This document shows, in pieces, positions 63,727 to 64,000 of a stretch of 64,000 bases of DNA (positions are counted from its first letter, which is position 1; the number at the start of each line of letters is the position of its first letter). Both the position numbers and the translations under genes were made by a program. Below the pieces are notes generated by a model. The model worked only from the letters and a program-made list of their open reading frames with translations, ran no database searches and was not told the origin of the DNA. Location of the stretch: the NCBI RefSeq assembly GCF_003131185.1, contig NZ_QFFU01000001.1:310001-374000 (forward strand). The letters run 5' to 3'. The stretch comes from Pseudomonas ovata (GTDB lineage: Bacteria > Pseudomonadota > Gammaproteobacteria > Pseudomonadales > Pseudomonadaceae).

Positions 63727-64000
63727 ATGTCGAAATTTTTCATTGACCGCCCCATCTTCGCCTGGGTAATCGCCCTGGTGATCATGCTGGTCGGCGGTTT
63801 GTCGATCCTCAAGCTGCCGATCAACCAGTACCCCAGCATCGCGCCACCGGCCATCGACATCCAGGTCAGCTACCCGGGCGCTTCGGCGCAGACCGTGCAG
63901 GACACCGTGGTGCAGGTCATCGAGCAACAGCTCAACGGTATCGACCGCTTGCGCTATGTCGGTTCGGAGAGCAACTCCGACGGCAGCATGACCATCACCG
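63727..64000 (+). CDS. ttgB: RND efflux transporter TtgB (5' part, cut by window end)
   Basis: The first 91 codons of the inner-membrane proton-drug antiporter: [91 protein letters not shown], shown here in pieces as read. It has the typical AcrB/MexB N-terminus with TM1 and the start of the porter domain. The rest lies beyond 64000; ttgC should follow. Confidence 0.95.
   Translation, partial: MSKFFIDRPIFAWVIALVIMLVGGLSILKLPINQYPSIAPPAIDIQVSYPGASAQTVQDTVVQVIEQQLNGIDRLRYVGSESNSDGSMTIT

Overview
The window looks like the chromosome of a fluorescent Pseudomonas of the P. putida group. It is GC-rich throughout. It carries phaG, the ttgR-ttgAB efflux locus, a bglX/DctBD-type/kgtP cluster, a flavin-reductase cluster and ung, which I recall as lying in the same broad neighbourhood of P. 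putida genomes. It also has Pseudomonas-type REP doublets. No prophage, IS element, integrase or CRISPR array is visible. All coordinates and motifs were read by eye; no alignment, HMM or folding program was run.

Layout. 0-9 kb: ung, a Tyr/Arg-rich lipoprotein, a 1,101-aa dermonecrotic-toxin-like protein, a membrane diguanylate cyclase coupled to a small Cys-rich protein and an RsuA-type pseudouridine synthase, phaG and tRNA-Gly(CCC). 9-18 kb: accessory-looking signalling (an HD-GYP response regulator plus a 1,468-aa hybrid kinase) and three small exported or membrane proteins. 18-28 kb: a TRAP transporter divergent from an OprD-type porin, then the copper-type DsbRS two-component system divergent from dsbD-dsbE-dsbG. 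28-32.5 kb: cupin, AraC regulator, DUF998 protein and a TonB-dependent siderophore receptor.

32.5-39.6 kb is the most interesting part: a complete RNA-repair and Ro ribonucleoprotein locus. rtcR (CARF-domain sigma54 activator) reads right. Reading left are rsr (Ro60 orthologue), an array of Y RNAs, rtcB (RNA ligase), an RlaP-type nucleotidyltransferase and rtcA (RNA 3'-phosphate cyclase). A -24/-12 promoter and an IHF consensus lie upstream of rsr. The roughly 510-nt gap between rsr and rtcB encodes no protein. It folds on the minus strand into five hairpins that share one two-stranded Ro-site-like motif. Four of them come from a tandem duplication with compensatory changes. The fifth carries a circularly permuted tRNA mimic whose acceptor stem is closed by a GUAA loop.

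39.7-46.6 kb: AraC regulator, two EamA exporters, an iron-type alcohol dehydrogenase, a methyltransferase and a pair of TPM-domain proteins. 47-56.5 kb: bglX, a DctB/DctD-type pair, a PAS hybrid kinase and a KgtP-type permease with a sigma54 promoter. 56.8-61.5 kb: a secreted protein made of nine nearly identical 13-aa repeats, a flavin reductase-like protein, small proteins, a 14-TM MFS exporter and a DUF3396 (T6SS-immunity-like) protein. 61.7-64 kb: ttgR, its operator, ttgA, and ttgB cut by the window end.
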